DNA of 64,000 nt from Pomacea canaliculata. Taxonomy: Eukaryota > Mollusca > Gastropoda > Architaenioglossa > Ampullariidae. Location of the stretch: assembly GCF_003073045.1 (NCBI RefSeq), contig NC_037601.1, forward strand, positions 11,953,807 through 12,017,806. The letters run 5' to 3'. Below the pieces are notes generated by a model. The model saw only the letters and a list, made by a program, of their open reading frames with translations. It searched no databases and was not told where the DNA came from. The translations under genes and the position numbers were made by a program. This document shows positions 51,101 through 62,900 of the stretch, piece by piece (positions within the stretch are counted from its first letter, which is position 1; every line of letters starts with the position of its first letter).

Positions 51101-53385
51101 CTCTTGGTTGACCCAGGCCAGTCCTGGGAAGCGGCCACTGTTTATCTGGGCTTCCAGCCATGGACGGAGCCTCTGTCTGACTCTTCCCCCATTATTGCCA
51201 CCATCTGGGCACAAGTCTCCATCCATACTGCAGTGAAATATCACAATGTTTGTTCACTAAATGGTGTTACATCACTGCTAGATGCTGACATCATTTTAAT
51301 GGCTTTAGAAAATCTTTAGCTGGTCATGTAAACATATCAGCTGAAATGCATTATAACCTACTGGTGAGTATGCTCAGTTGTGGAATAGAAGGTTGCTGGC
51401 TCAAGCATGGCTCTGTGGTTGGAAAGCCTACCCAACCTCCCACACAGCAGCCACTCAGCAGGAATAGGTGCTATATAATTTTTTCTGATTATTACTATTA
51501 TTACGCAGGGGAGGTAAAGACAACAGGAAAATGCCAGCCTCCACCTAGATACCATACCCTAGACACAGCAAACCATTGCTCCCTAGCAACATGTAGACTA
51601 TGGGACTCTTTACCTTTATGAACATAGAATCATCCTAGAGTTTTACTTGTCTTTGATAGTATTGTCCCCCCACCCACCCATCCCACCCACAAATTTAAAA
51701 ACAGACCATGCCTTATGAATTTTCTTATTTTAACTCAGGCAAAACTGACAATGACAACGACCTACTTTATTTGTCCCCGTGGGCAACGTGAACATGGGAT
51801 GGTGCTCTAGTCATAAAAAGTAAAAGTTAGAAATAGAAACAAGAAATAAAGTTCGTTACAAGGTGCAAACTGGATATTTAATATCAAAATAAAAAAGCCT
51901 GTGCAAATACAGAATCCACATCCCACAACCCAACACCTTATCTCAGAAGTGTGGAAACAGAATCATTGTGCAAAATGTGCCATACTAAGAATGAAATGTG
52001 TTTCATGAGAACTGGTGATTGTAGTCACTGACTGTGACTATAGCTGCTCTAAAATATGACGAAAAACCGCCGGTCACTATCAGACTGTCAAAGGGACAAA
52101 ACAAAACTGCTTTTTAGAAATCATATTGCTGCAGAATTTGTAGAGTGCTTTCTCAGCCTCATCATTTTCTGTCTCTAGAGGTTCTACCACTCTCACCAGA
52201 CTAAATTTCAACAAAAGTTTGCTCATTTTTAAAATACTAATAGGCAAAATACAACCTAGACTTTATACTATGTTCTCTATCAAAATAGTAAGAGGGTCTC
52301 TCAGGTACAATATTCCCATGTAAAGAATTGACCTATTCAAGACGATCCTGAAATATTCTGGCAGTGTTCAGTATTTCCCTCAGTTCTCCAAAGAACAGAA
52401 TCCAGTCTGTACAAGTTCAAAATAGGACTCCTACAACACCTTTTCCAAACCCTTTGATTACCTACAGAGGTGTCCTACCTATCTTAATCATTTATTACTT
52501 GCACTGACAAAACAGACATGTACCACATGTTAGTGCTCTAGTTAACCCCCATCCCACCCCAAAACAAACAAACAAAACAGTCAATTCAGGAATCAACCAC
52601 CATGTTTGTACACAACACAATTTCTCGTTAAAAAACAACACCCATAACTTTGCTTATTCTGGTACCCTCGTACACAAAGATAGTCGTACCTACAGACCAA
52701 AGGAGGGAGAATGTTGGCTTATTTAGTAGGAAAGTGGTTTCATCCTGAGGTGATTTCGAACTATGGAAAGGAGGGTTGGGGAGGAAACTAGAGCATCCAG
52801 AGAAAACGCCCGACACCCAGTCCAGTGTCATTAGTACAGCAAGTGAGTGTCCCAAGACGAGATTTGAACCCTTAATTAGTTTCTCATTGCAATGGTGACA
52901 AGCGAGTGTTTAACCACCACACTACCGGGCGCCCATAGGAAGGAAAGCAGAGAGAGAGTTGAGTACTGAGAATCTGCCCGCATATATTTTTTTAAATCGA
53001 GCCTATTGCTCAGTTTGTATCAATCTCGTAAAGCACATACCCACAGTTATTAGCAACCGCCATATAACTGCCCCGTGCTTGTGTGCAGGCAAAGGCGGTT
53101 AAACCCTCATACTTCGACTACTGTCTCAAACACCTGTCACGTTATTTTCTGCGCCTTAACTAATGTAGGCACCGTTAATTACGAAGTAATTTTTCGACAG
53201 ACATACGAGCAGACGACTTGCTACGACTGCCCCAGTGTATGATGATATATAGCACCACGGTGATAACACTAAAGACACGAAATGCATTCTTATATAGTCT
53301 TCTTCTAGCCACATTACCTGGAAGAATCTGGTGAAAAACAGTCCATCTCGGCATCACTCCTATTGATAAGTTTTTTGGAAGGCAT
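45110..53385 (-). CDS. Interferon regulatory factor IRF-B (DNA-binding + IAD), complete
   Basis: Eleven exons: 53385-53318, 51227-51026, 50530-50353, 50147-50041, 49015-48934, 48772-48617, 48007-47876, 46777-46647, 46211-46051, 45880-45616, 45238-45110 (1611 nt, 536 aa). The DNA-binding domain (about 43-149) has tryptophans at 46, 61, 73, 81, 92 and 111, and recognition helix TRLRCALN. The linker is acidic and serine-rich (residues about 150-308). The IAD (about 309-494) includes RVFCKYGCRVYFGSLPCDRL and GPRPSTQVILALGQSF, strongly like IRF-A. The tail contains PVEISHSDEYDRFL. Exons 3, 8 and 9 have the same lengths as in IRF-A, and every intron phase matches, so the two are paralogs. The linker and the end of the tail have diverged most. 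The gene is expected to act in innate immune transcription, as for other IAD-bearing IRFs. Confidence 0.95.
45176..45214 (-). other. IRF-B C-terminal pLxIS-like motif
   Basis: VEISHSDEYDRFL (residues 503-515) aligns without gaps to the IRF-A motif: I-S-x-S-D-x-(F/Y)-D-x-x-L. Val replaces the Leu of pLxIS. Confidence 0.6.
47051..47324. repeat. Two-copy tandem repeat, 141-bp unit
   Basis: The block containing caaagtttttcctgggacat begins at 47059 and again at 47200. The copies differ at only a handful of positions, so the duplication is recent. It lies in the IRF-B intron between exons 47876-48007 and 46647-46777 and has no coding role that I can see. Confidence 0.9.
51354..51620 (+). repeat. 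SINE-like repeat
   Basis: The segment has a tRNA-like opening (ggtgagtatgctcagttgtg ... ggctcaagcatgg, B-box-like) and a unique-looking body with ctccctagcaacatgtagac. It lies in the first intron of IRF-B. Ends and target duplications are unclear. Confidence 0.4.
52628..52934 (-). repeat. tRNA-derived SINE, minus strand
   Basis: On the minus strand it begins GGGCGCCCGGTAGTGTGGTG, an A-box-like head, and has GGGTTCAAATC (B box) about 65 nt in. A non-tRNA body runs to about 52628. It lies in the first intron of IRF-B and is the best tRNA-like SINE head in the window. Confidence 0.7.
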
Positions 53386-53433
53386 GTCGCGGTGGTAGTA
53401 ACTGTCCAAATCGGAGTTTTCACTGCCGCGCGG

Positions 53434-53443
53434 GAAAGGGAAA
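53434..53443 (+). promoter_or_regulatory. Perfect ISRE core just upstream of the IRF-B start
   Basis: GAAAGGGAAA matches GAAANNGAAA exactly, about 50 bp upstream of the IRF-B ATG. It may sit in the 5' untranslated region or the promoter. Confidence 0.5.
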
Positions 53444-53782
53444 TAACAATGTTGACACAGATACTACACACACGAGTTGTCTTCCCACCGAGAAACAGTC
53501 GAGCAATTAATTTGTCAGAAACATCAAGTGATGCACCTGCTGTACGAGCACCGAGCTTATGCAAACTTCTCTGGCTTGTGGAATTGTTCCGGTCGTGAAG
53601 GTATCACCGAGTGGTCAAGCTGCTGTGTCCCAGATGTCGAGCCATGGACTTGAACCAAACGCAAATGCGCGCACGACTGCTTGATCGCTTAATTTATTTC
53701 TTCTGACCGGGCGTCCCGTTATGCGCATGTTCCCGCTCTGGTTAGAAATAAATGTGCTCCTGCTTTATCAATAGGCGAGTGT

Positions 53783-53792
53783 GTATATAAAT
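53783..53792 (-). promoter_or_regulatory. TATA-like element for IRF-B
   Basis: The plus strand reads tatataaata; on the minus strand it reads TATTTATATA, a TATA-like box. It lies about 28 bp downstream (in the IRF-B direction) of the kappaB site. This would put a start site near 53755. Confidence 0.35.
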
Positions 53793-53820
53793 ACGACAGC
53801 ACCCACCAGCCGCGCGGGCT

Positions 53821-53830
53821 GGGGTTTTCC
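53821..53830. promoter_or_regulatory. NF-kappaB-type site upstream of IRF-B
   Basis: GGGGTTTTCC fits GGGRNNYYCC exactly. It lies 18 bp from the ISRE at 53849 and about 436 bp upstream of the IRF-B start codon. Confidence 0.5.
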
Positions 53831-53848
53831 TAGTGACCCAGTTTCGGA

Positions 53849-53858
53849 GAAACTGAAA
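53849..53858 (+). promoter_or_regulatory. Perfect ISRE core upstream of IRF-B
   Basis: GAAACTGAAA matches the interferon-stimulated response element core GAAANNGAAA, in the wider context ggagaaactgaaagtagc. IRF proteins bind this sequence, so self- or cross-regulation is possible. Confidence 0.55.
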
Positions 53859-53859
53859 G

Positions 53860-56800
53860 TAGCCTTGTATACCGTCATAAATCAGCGCAGCCGAAGAAGC
53901 ACCTCACCAGACGCTTAACGACTACTAGAAACGTAGAAGTGCGTGACAAACTCTTTGTTTATTTTTTAAGGTGTGGTCCTGGATCAACTCTGCCTAAACG
54001 TTTTCCCATACAAGCTGTTGAGGGACATCGTGATTCAGTTACTGGAATCACAAGGGCCGTAAGGATCGGCGCTATAAATAGAAAACCTACTCCCACCAGC
54101 CCCCTTTTCCAGTGTTCCAGGAATGAACCGAAAAGTAGCTGTTCCCATTAACTCCTCCTGCTGATTCTCTCTCTATTCCCTGTCCCCCCTTCAAAAAAGT
54201 GATCAAACTAGCGACTCAGTTGCGATCTTTCAACTATCAAAAACATTCGTGTATTATATACCTACTGTTGCCATCCCTAATCATCTAACTTTAATCGAGG
54301 AAAACACCCATCCAACTGCAACTTCTGGCTCTTTTCAGTCGAGTGATGGTAACGTTTCCCCAAAGTCTGATGCCCGCACATCACAGGACTAGAGCTTGTT
54401 GCTTGCCTTCTTTCGGAATGGACAGACGGGACGCCAACAAACAACGTGCAATAAATCATTTGCTTTATTCGTTCCTCTAAAATCCCCGGACCAAGCAGCA
54501 TGAGCGATTATAAGCTCCTTTCCACAAATAAAACTGGTTATAAACATCAGAGGTTGAAGGGAACCGGCAAGAAATGTCATGCATCCTGGCACATTCATGT
54601 GTGCCATCTCTTGCACACACACACACACAAATCACTGAATTTTTCTACAGCTTTCACAAACTTCTGCTCAAAATAACAATCATGCATACCATAAATAATA
54701 GTCCTCAAGCTGTAAATAAGGTCCTCAAGTGGTGCTGCGACAATTTTGATGTCTCTGTTTCGACATACGTGCTGCTCATCAGACAAGTGTTTGGCCAGCG
54801 CACTACACGTACTGACCTGTACTAACTGACATCCAAAATAAACACTCATTCCCCCACCACAAAACGCTCTCTCTTTCACAGAAAAAATAAAATAAAAATA
54901 AACAAAGGCGCGCACTCACACAATCATACACATAGACAAATCAGCGCACACACGCTTGTACTCACAAGAGAACAGAACGCACAATACTGCTTGTTGGGTT
55001 ACTTGAGGTTGTAAAGAGCGAGAAGATTATTTTGACTATTTTGTTAAGGCTTTAGTTATACAGAAGTAGTGCCTTGTGTTGTGTTTTACCCAGTTATTAC
55101 AATAAGAAAATTGCATCCCACTAAATCTTTGATGCGAAGCGTTCAAGAAACCGAGGTAAGACGAATCTGGCCTTGTCCCTTTCATCTCCCGACGACACAG
55201 CAGATTAGGCTTTTATCATGACGACAACAATCAATATAACAATATAAAAATAAACAAAAATCTATAATCAATGTGTTTACAAGAAATCCTAAACACGAAC
55301 GTGTCACTAACCCTCGAATGAAAATAATATAAAATTTAAAAAAAACCCACCAAGAAAAAAAGGAGCAGATGGACTTGAAACGACAAGGCAAGCACAGCCA
55401 ATCGTCGGGGACCATACGCGTAGGACTAAACAATGGGAGGAAATAGAAAAACAAAGACTACGTCCGATAAAAAGAAAGCTAAGATATGTTAACCCTCTGG
55501 GGCAAGAGGTACATCCTTGCCCTTGAGTTTGCTTTACCCCCGGCCCCCCGCTCAGTACCTGCAGCTCTAGCAAACCCTCCGACATGTGGGTCGTAAGGGA
55601 CATATAGATTATCAGCCCAATTATATGGTCCCCATGTTTCAAATTACAGAATATCCTCACCCTACCCCTACCCCAAACCGCTACACAGTCCATAGCTAAT
55701 CCTAGAAGGGTAACATTATTCCTACTTCATGAGTATAGCCTCGGAGCAGTTGCCTTTTAGCAAACACATACAATTCACTGCAGTTTACAAAATCATATGA
55801 TGCAACAAACTCAAAGAGTAGGTACAAGCGGCACCAACACCACACATTTGTATTTTAAAACTGGACGAAAGACTTCTTAAAACAATGGCGGTAGGCGAGC
55901 TACCTTTGGAGTTACCCTTCTGGAGAAGACTGATAGCATTCTGCTGGGTACAATCTTTAAGAATGCCTTTAGTTAGACACTTATTTGAGACTTCAAAACA
56001 ATTATTGTTGGAAATAAAAAAAATTCTACAATTCATTAGGACAAAAATTTAAACATTCATACATTCACTGCAACTTACCTGTCTTTAGGTTTCGCTATTT
56101 GTCCACCTGCCTTTGTCTCGGGTTCAGCAGATGGTTACTATACGTCACGAAGTACAGTTCGAAGACCTGGAGGGGGAATATAAAATAACCCACGGTGAAT
56201 GGCTTGAAATAACAACAACAGTATACTTTCTGTCCAATTCAACAGTCACGATTTTGCAAGTCACACCTGCCTATGTCTTTAAGATACAGTTCTCTCATGC
56301 TTCTTGAATTACTGGATTTCACGCTGTACGCTTTCGTGAGTTCTACCTTTCATATTTAGTGACAAACACATACACAGAGTTGCTTACTCACGCTTGTACA
56401 CAAGTACAGTTTGGAATTAGGCGACAGACATTTTACCCTGAAATGAAGTTTACGTCGAAGAGCGTACGGTGTAAGGAGGTCACGTCAAGCAGCGCCATTG
56501 AGGTCACCCAGTTTATTAATAGATCACGTAAAATCTAGGCCGTCAACTAGGTAAACTAGAAACAAACTGAAACTTGCATTTTCCTGTAAAGTTAACAAAG
56601 CTGCTCATTTACCAGAACGGTAAAATGTAATTCAGAATGAAAGGAAATGTGGTAGGTGTGGACAAAACAAATGACGGGTTGAGAGAGAATTTCTAAATGC
56701 TCAGTTCCAAGTTGACAGGCAACATTTTTCTAGTCTTAGTCAATGGCTGGCATTAATCACTGTAGCAACAGGATCAGCCTGCAATAGGGCAGTTAAAACA

Positions 56801-59760
56801 AGGACTTATCATTGATTATGTAATCATTGCAAACATGGAAGGAAATGATTTCGATGACAGGTTTACAAGCTTACATACCACTTTCACATTTCGTTTGCAG
56901 AACCCACGTTCTGTACACATTAATTAAGCCCCGTTGAACAAGCCATCCATAGTAAAACTTTTCAATAGTTAGACAAATAGGTTTTATTTTTTTTAAAGTG
57001 TATTATGGATGTCTGCGTTTCACATTGTTATTTCGAGAACTGCAGTGTTGTCAGACCAAATTAAAGACAACACAACGTAGTAAAGCTTGGAACTCACTCG
57101 ATCGAAACTCGAAAAGTTTCACAAAAGGTTCCGTTTTTACTGTCTACACTGCAGAACTTTTTTCCAATTTGGCAAAACATATTTGTCTCATGTCTGCGTT
57201 TCAGAAGTAAGCAAAGAACGCGCAAGGCTAGCTGACACACTTGACAAAAGGATTAGATAAAAACTTTTCACTGCACGAAAGACGAAAGTATATTTCAGAC
57301 ATTTTACTAAGGATTTCTTTCACCCGAGGTAAGCGTGAAGACAGTTATTTATAAAATTTGTAAATTATATGTAAACGATTAACAGATAGCTTATACTCGG
57401 CGTCATTTCCGTCATAAATAATAATAAAATCGTTTTAAAGTGTTTACTTTTTCATTTGATCATATAATATAATAATTTGATCAAATAATGTTTATATATA
57501 AAAATAAAATTTATTTACTGTGTGTTTTTCCGTATTCACATGGTAAGTACTTCAAATGCACATTTTTACTCCACGCACGTGCATACACATTCACGAATCC
57601 ACTCTTCCACAGGTCAGCGAGAATACGTTAATGTTGACATGAACCCATTGTGTGTCTTGACAACATTAACCCTGAGAGTTAATATTAACCTTTTGAAATG
57701 CCAGAGGTACATGAGACAGAAAGATTGAAAATAAGATTAAGGGAAGAGGGGGTTAGAGAGTGACATCTGTCTGCTTTCTAATACAGAGAAACTTCCTCCT
57801 AAAGTTGTGACACGGTCAGTAAAGCCCTTTGATGGGCACTTTCGTTAAGAGGTTTATGTGACCAGTGGTTAAGTGCTCGGAACTTGTTCAGGCTTTTGTC
57901 GTGCCCTGAGTAGTTTTCGTACACGCCGTGTGTTTGGACGACATCGAGCTCTGGTCCAGCCTTGTTGCCCGTTAAACTCCTGCGTGTGCGTCACTGCACG
58001 AACTTGTATTACTGGACTGCTGGCAGGCGACATTTTTCATTGTCTCCAGTTAACTACTAAAACGAGGCAGGTGTATACAAAGCTTCCGGTTTAGCCACAT
58101 TCATTGTTTAGGCTCGCCGAGACTACTTCGTAAAAGGCTAAGCGTTGGTCTCGGCAGACAGACAGCAGTCCACCTAGACACGTCAATGGTCACTGCAACA
58201 GCTTTGTGAAGACAGCGATGTGTAGCCCACTCTAAGTGCGAATAAAAAAGAAAAAAACTGCACGCAAGCACTCCCTAAAACCACGAGAGAGAGAGAGAAA
58301 ATGCGTGTGCGTGTATGAGAGAGGAGAAAAAGAAAATGTGTGAGAGAGAGAGAGCGGGAGGAAGGTGAAGGAGGATGCAGGAGAGAGAATTTCCCTCAGA
58401 GAAGTGTCCATCGTTGACCCAATCCAAGAAGGTCGGGTTTGTTGTATCGTGCAAAAGACTCACAGAGACACCTTAGGTAAGTTGTCGGATTCTCACACTT
58501 CACTGAAACATAGAACTGAGCGATTTCGGGGTGAACAACCAATGAACATCAAATCAGTCCCCTCTGCAACGGCCTTAGTTATGAAGTCGTTTCCCCAGGG
58601 AGAAATGAGAACCTCAAGGAAAAGTATATTCTTTCCAAATTTATAAAGCAATGTCGAGATCCCGCGGACACTATTTCATATTTCTTGACCCCAGTGCACC
58701 GTTACCACAGCTTTTTTAACTACGGATCCAGGGTCAAAACAACATCTGCTGGGTCTGAACACCGCTACATAACTTGGTCCTGATGGCTCTGACTAAATTC
58801 TTCATATACAATAATAAAAATGAAGAATTAAATATCGCATACTCACAATCCTAAGGAGCACGCTCTTAACACTTACAACAGGAATTTATTTTTGTCTTGT
58901 TCTTATCATTTCCCCCAGTTGTTTTCTTTATTGGCTCATTTTCTTGCTTCATTCTTTCTTGAATTTGCCTTTTTTATTTCTTATTGTCTTCCCTTCCTTA
59001 TTTTCTATATATCGTCTTCGTTTCTAATTTCCTCTTCAAATTGTCTTGTATTTGTCTTTTGTTCTCATTTTTATCTTCATTCCTTCCTCTATTTGCTTTA
59101 TTTCGTGCTCTTGCTCTCATTCTTACCAGTACTTGTCTTCTTTATTTCTCATTCGCTTGCTGTTTATCTTTTCCTGTGTTAACATTAGGACAAAAACTCC
59201 CACCTGAAGTCTACCTTGGTTACGGGCTACGTTCCCTTTCTCTCGTTGTTAGGTTTGGAGCGCCCATTCTCATAACCAAAAGGTCGAGAAATAGCCTTAT
59301 AAAAAATTTAGACTGATTATTAAAGAGTCACAGGAGCATTTGTTCAATTGTCCAGGAATAGAATTCCTATAAAACCTGTAACCCATTTATAGGTCCCTGT
59401 CTGAAGGGAATAAGGTCCAGTATTGCGCCCTTGCCAGAAACATCCTCTAGAGTGGGTAGGGCAGCGGTAGATGGGTTACACTGTCGATATGAATTCCAAT
59501 GCCGGTAAAAAACCTTTTAATATACAAAGAAATACAAAGAAATTGAAACACAGCACGGACAGTTTGTACTGATTGCGAATACGGATGGGTAGCCGGTGCA
59601 GAAAATGAAGGAGGGGAGTAACAATGGCTGAAGTCGGACAGAAGTCTCCGTCTCCACCCGTTCAGAACCTAAACATTTTAAGGAAGAGGCAAAATTTAAG
59701 TTCGTGCAGATGTTACATTCATTTCTTAGTCGTTTTTACCATTCGGAGCTGAAACTTGCG
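53860..59760. other. Region upstream of IRF-B without a recognised gene
   Basis: Moderately AT-rich sequence with CA/GT tracts (54615-54640), a GA-rich simple repeat (58285-58365) and a T/C-rich stretch (58890-59180). A tRNA-like SINE head may occur near 57860-57900 (gaccagtggttaagtgctcg). I find no frame that resembles a known family on either strand. Confidence 0.45.
58284..58362. repeat. GA-rich simple repeat
   Basis: Several (GA)n blocks (gagagagagaga) broken by a GTGTGCGTG segment. Confidence 0.8.
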
Positions 59761-59810
59761 CGAAGCTGATGATCCTAGTCTTGTGTGCCGCAAGGTGTGG
59801 AGCCCGCCAT

Positions 59811-59948
59811 GGTGGTGGGTCATAACACCATGAAGTCCCTGACAGGAACACCACTGGGGTACGCAAGCCAGGCTATCTATCAGCTTCACCGCTTTATGAG
59901 ACAGTTCATCCTTGACACGATTACCAGCCCAGATGGGGTGTCGGTAAA
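59811..59948 (+). other. Candidate coding exon, unidentified
   Basis: An ATG in a strong Kozak-like context (gcccgccATGG) opens a frame beginning MVVGHNTMKSLTGTPLGYAS, with GRFMRQF-like basic/aromatic content further on (HRFMRQFILDTITS). A GTAAAC donor-like site follows at about 59946. Base composition is more coding-like than its surroundings. I do not recognise the protein, and no partner exon was found. Confidence 0.25.
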
Positions 59949-62900
59949 CAAAAAGTGCTGCTTTTCTCGGGTTTCAGAATAAATAAATAAATAGGTAAAC
60001 AAATCTCCGCAAGGATACTTTCGAGTAAGTGTACCTGTTGACAACTCTCTTAATATCTCGTGTCTCAAGAGGTGCTACGTGATTGTGTGTGTGTTTGTTG
60101 TTGTTGATTTTTTTTTTTTTGTAGTTACTGAAGAGGCCCTGAAATTAATATCCAGGCTGTAGACGCTGCTAACAATGCAGCTTTGTAACGCATTCTATCT
60201 CCTTTGAAGAGTAAACTGTACACTTCATTTTTCGAAGGACTAGCTACGGATGGCTTTGGCTGAGCCCCAAATTAGTGAATGCGAGCTTTTAAAGTTTCGC
60301 TTCTTAAATCCAGACCAACCTGTAAATCATGCATATAGGTGGAATCTTCCTGTGGAGCTAACATAAAAACTAAAGCAACTTACTAAGTCATCTTCCATGC
60401 ACTTATACGTAGAAAGGTTGATGCATTTAAAATGATTTCCAAAAGGACTGGGACGAAAATGCACTTAGTAAGGACACTTTCCATACAAAATACGTGAGCA
60501 AAACAGCAGTTTAAACATTCTTCCTGTTGCTAGTAAAATTACACTTAAAGATTTCTTTGTACTTACTGAAACCAAAGGGAGCAAAAGATGAAGCTGCTTC
60601 CCACTTGATCTTTACAAAGGAGATGTAGTGTCCTAAGAAAGTTTTTCGGAAAAGGAGTTGTCAGAAAGTCAGATGAATTTTAGCAGCAGCGTACAGCGGA
60701 CCTGCACATGAAAAACAGCGAAGTTGCTGCTGGACCTTTGGCATCCTCGGTTTTCTGAAAACCAGCCAACTTCCGTCACAATCCAGCTGCGCTGTGTGTC
60801 AGAACGAGGCAGGCAGGGCACTGTGCTGACCGCACGATCCGCTGCAGCTCCTTAGTTACTGATGGCAAATTACATAACACGAAAAAGATTCACAGTGCCT
60901 TAAGACCACTAACGAAACCAATATCTATCTCTAACAAACAAACAAACAAAGAAACAATTTGCTCAACATATAGACAAATATAGGTATATGTGTGTTAGTG
61001 TGTCACCGAGCAAGACCCGGCAAACCACCTCATTCATAAGCAGCTGCAAAACTCACTTTTGAGAAATGCTTATTGTCGACAGAAAAAAAAGTTTTAAATA
61101 TTTAAAAAATGAGTTTTCGATTTCTCATATGATCTTAAAGACCAACCTGAATATATCATAATATTCAAAACGCAGCTGGTACAGATAAATTTGAATAAAT
61201 TCACAAGCTAGGCATGGAGTTTAAAGACCAACCTAAATGGTTTTTGTCTTCACATAGGCGATATAAAACTATCCTGCAAATTTCATGTCAAAGGATGTTG
61301 GTTTGGTAAGAGAAATGTGTTTACTAAACACTTTGATTTCGAGTGTCATTCGTACTATGTATTCTGTGTGATGCAAAACTGCTAATTAATGAATTACTAT
61401 ACTAATTTCATTCTCTTTAGATCACTGGCTTCAGCTCGATATATGAAGATAATGCCAAAAATCTGAGTGAATAATTTCTACCCGTCTACTTTTTCGAGAC
61501 ACAAGCATGCAAACTACGCACAATAGTTAAAACAGTGATGATGACTTCGTAGCTCTCCCAACGGTTGTAGCCATGACAACGTAAACGTAACCTTGATTGA
61601 TGACATGTTTTGGTGTTTGTTGTTGTTTTAAAAAAACATCGGAATAGTAAAGTAAGGGGCAGACACCAGTTTGCACAGAAACCATCGAAACAAAATGATG
61701 AAATCAAAATTGTCAGAAACATAAATTAACATAGACTGTTTGGAACATGTACCATTAACACCGTTGGTGGGTGGGTGGTGATGAAAGCAAAGAAATGGCG
61801 CCAGAGAACACAAGGAAGAACATTGTCTACACTGTCAGACTTGCTTTTCTTTCTCACACTACCCCACCACCCATCTCTCCACCCCCAACACACACATGCA
61901 CCCTCTGCCCGCTGAAGGACGTTTGCACCAACGCCAAGAAATCCCCCTCTTCGTGACACTTCAGATCACATTGCGAAATACTTCCCACTTAAAAAAAAAC
62001 ACCGCAAACTAAAACAAAATTATCCCTGTGACCCCTTCTTAAATCCACAAAGATTATACTCCTTCTCTCTCTCTCACACACACAATCCCTCCCCGCACCC
62101 CACACACAGAGGCGGGCATTATTTCTGACTTTCTAGTCCAACATACAAGGTGACTACGGTAGTGATGTATATTCCTGCCAATGTTTAATGGTCATCAGTC
62201 TGAGTATACTGCAAGTCTATGGACTCGTCTTCGACCCTGGCCCTGACTTGAGGCTAAACCCTCAGTTTCAGTACAGTTGATGAGGGAAGTGTTACCCTCT
62301 ACTGAGGGGCAGGTCACAGCAGGGCATCTGTTCAACTGTTTCACAGAACCGTGTAACATGAACTTAAGCGCAATTTTTCTGAGCTGTCCACGAGGATAAA
62401 ATGCATGAAAAACCAAAGAAAGATTAGACAACTAAGTTAATTATATTATATTATTAATTATATTAACCTAGACTAGCAAACTACTCCGCAGAAAGTCGCG
62501 ATGAGTACATTGCAATCATGGGTGAGAGCGAAAAGGCGTCTTGCTGTCTAGGTATGTGACTTTTACAAAAACACCTACTAATAATGCCTGCATCAATTTG
62601 TTACGGAGGTCAAAATAGGCCAGACCGTGGAAAGCAAACAAAGAGAACATCTAGAGGGATCTTCAAAGATATTTTCAAAAAGTTTTTTTGAAAGCTTGCG
62701 CCACCTACCTTAGATATGTAAAGAAACCCGCGCTACCAATTGCTAGCTGCCTGAAATGCTTCTCTTAATATACCACAGGGTTATCAAAAACCTATAATAC
62801 TAAACAATCATCTACAATCATTTACTGCATGCCGTCTATACTATGAACAATCAACTATCACACGGCTTGTACAGTGAACAATCCTTTACAATCCCCTACC

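Noticed and set aside
53602..53660. tRNA-like stretch (ggtatcaccgagtggtcaag)
   Set aside because: An A-box-like head is present, but there is no proper B box or foldable cloverleaf; at most a SINE fragment.
54610..54640. CA-repeat-rich stretch considered as a CRISPR-like or satellite array
   Set aside because: Plain microsatellite without spacers; no CRISPR array exists in the window.
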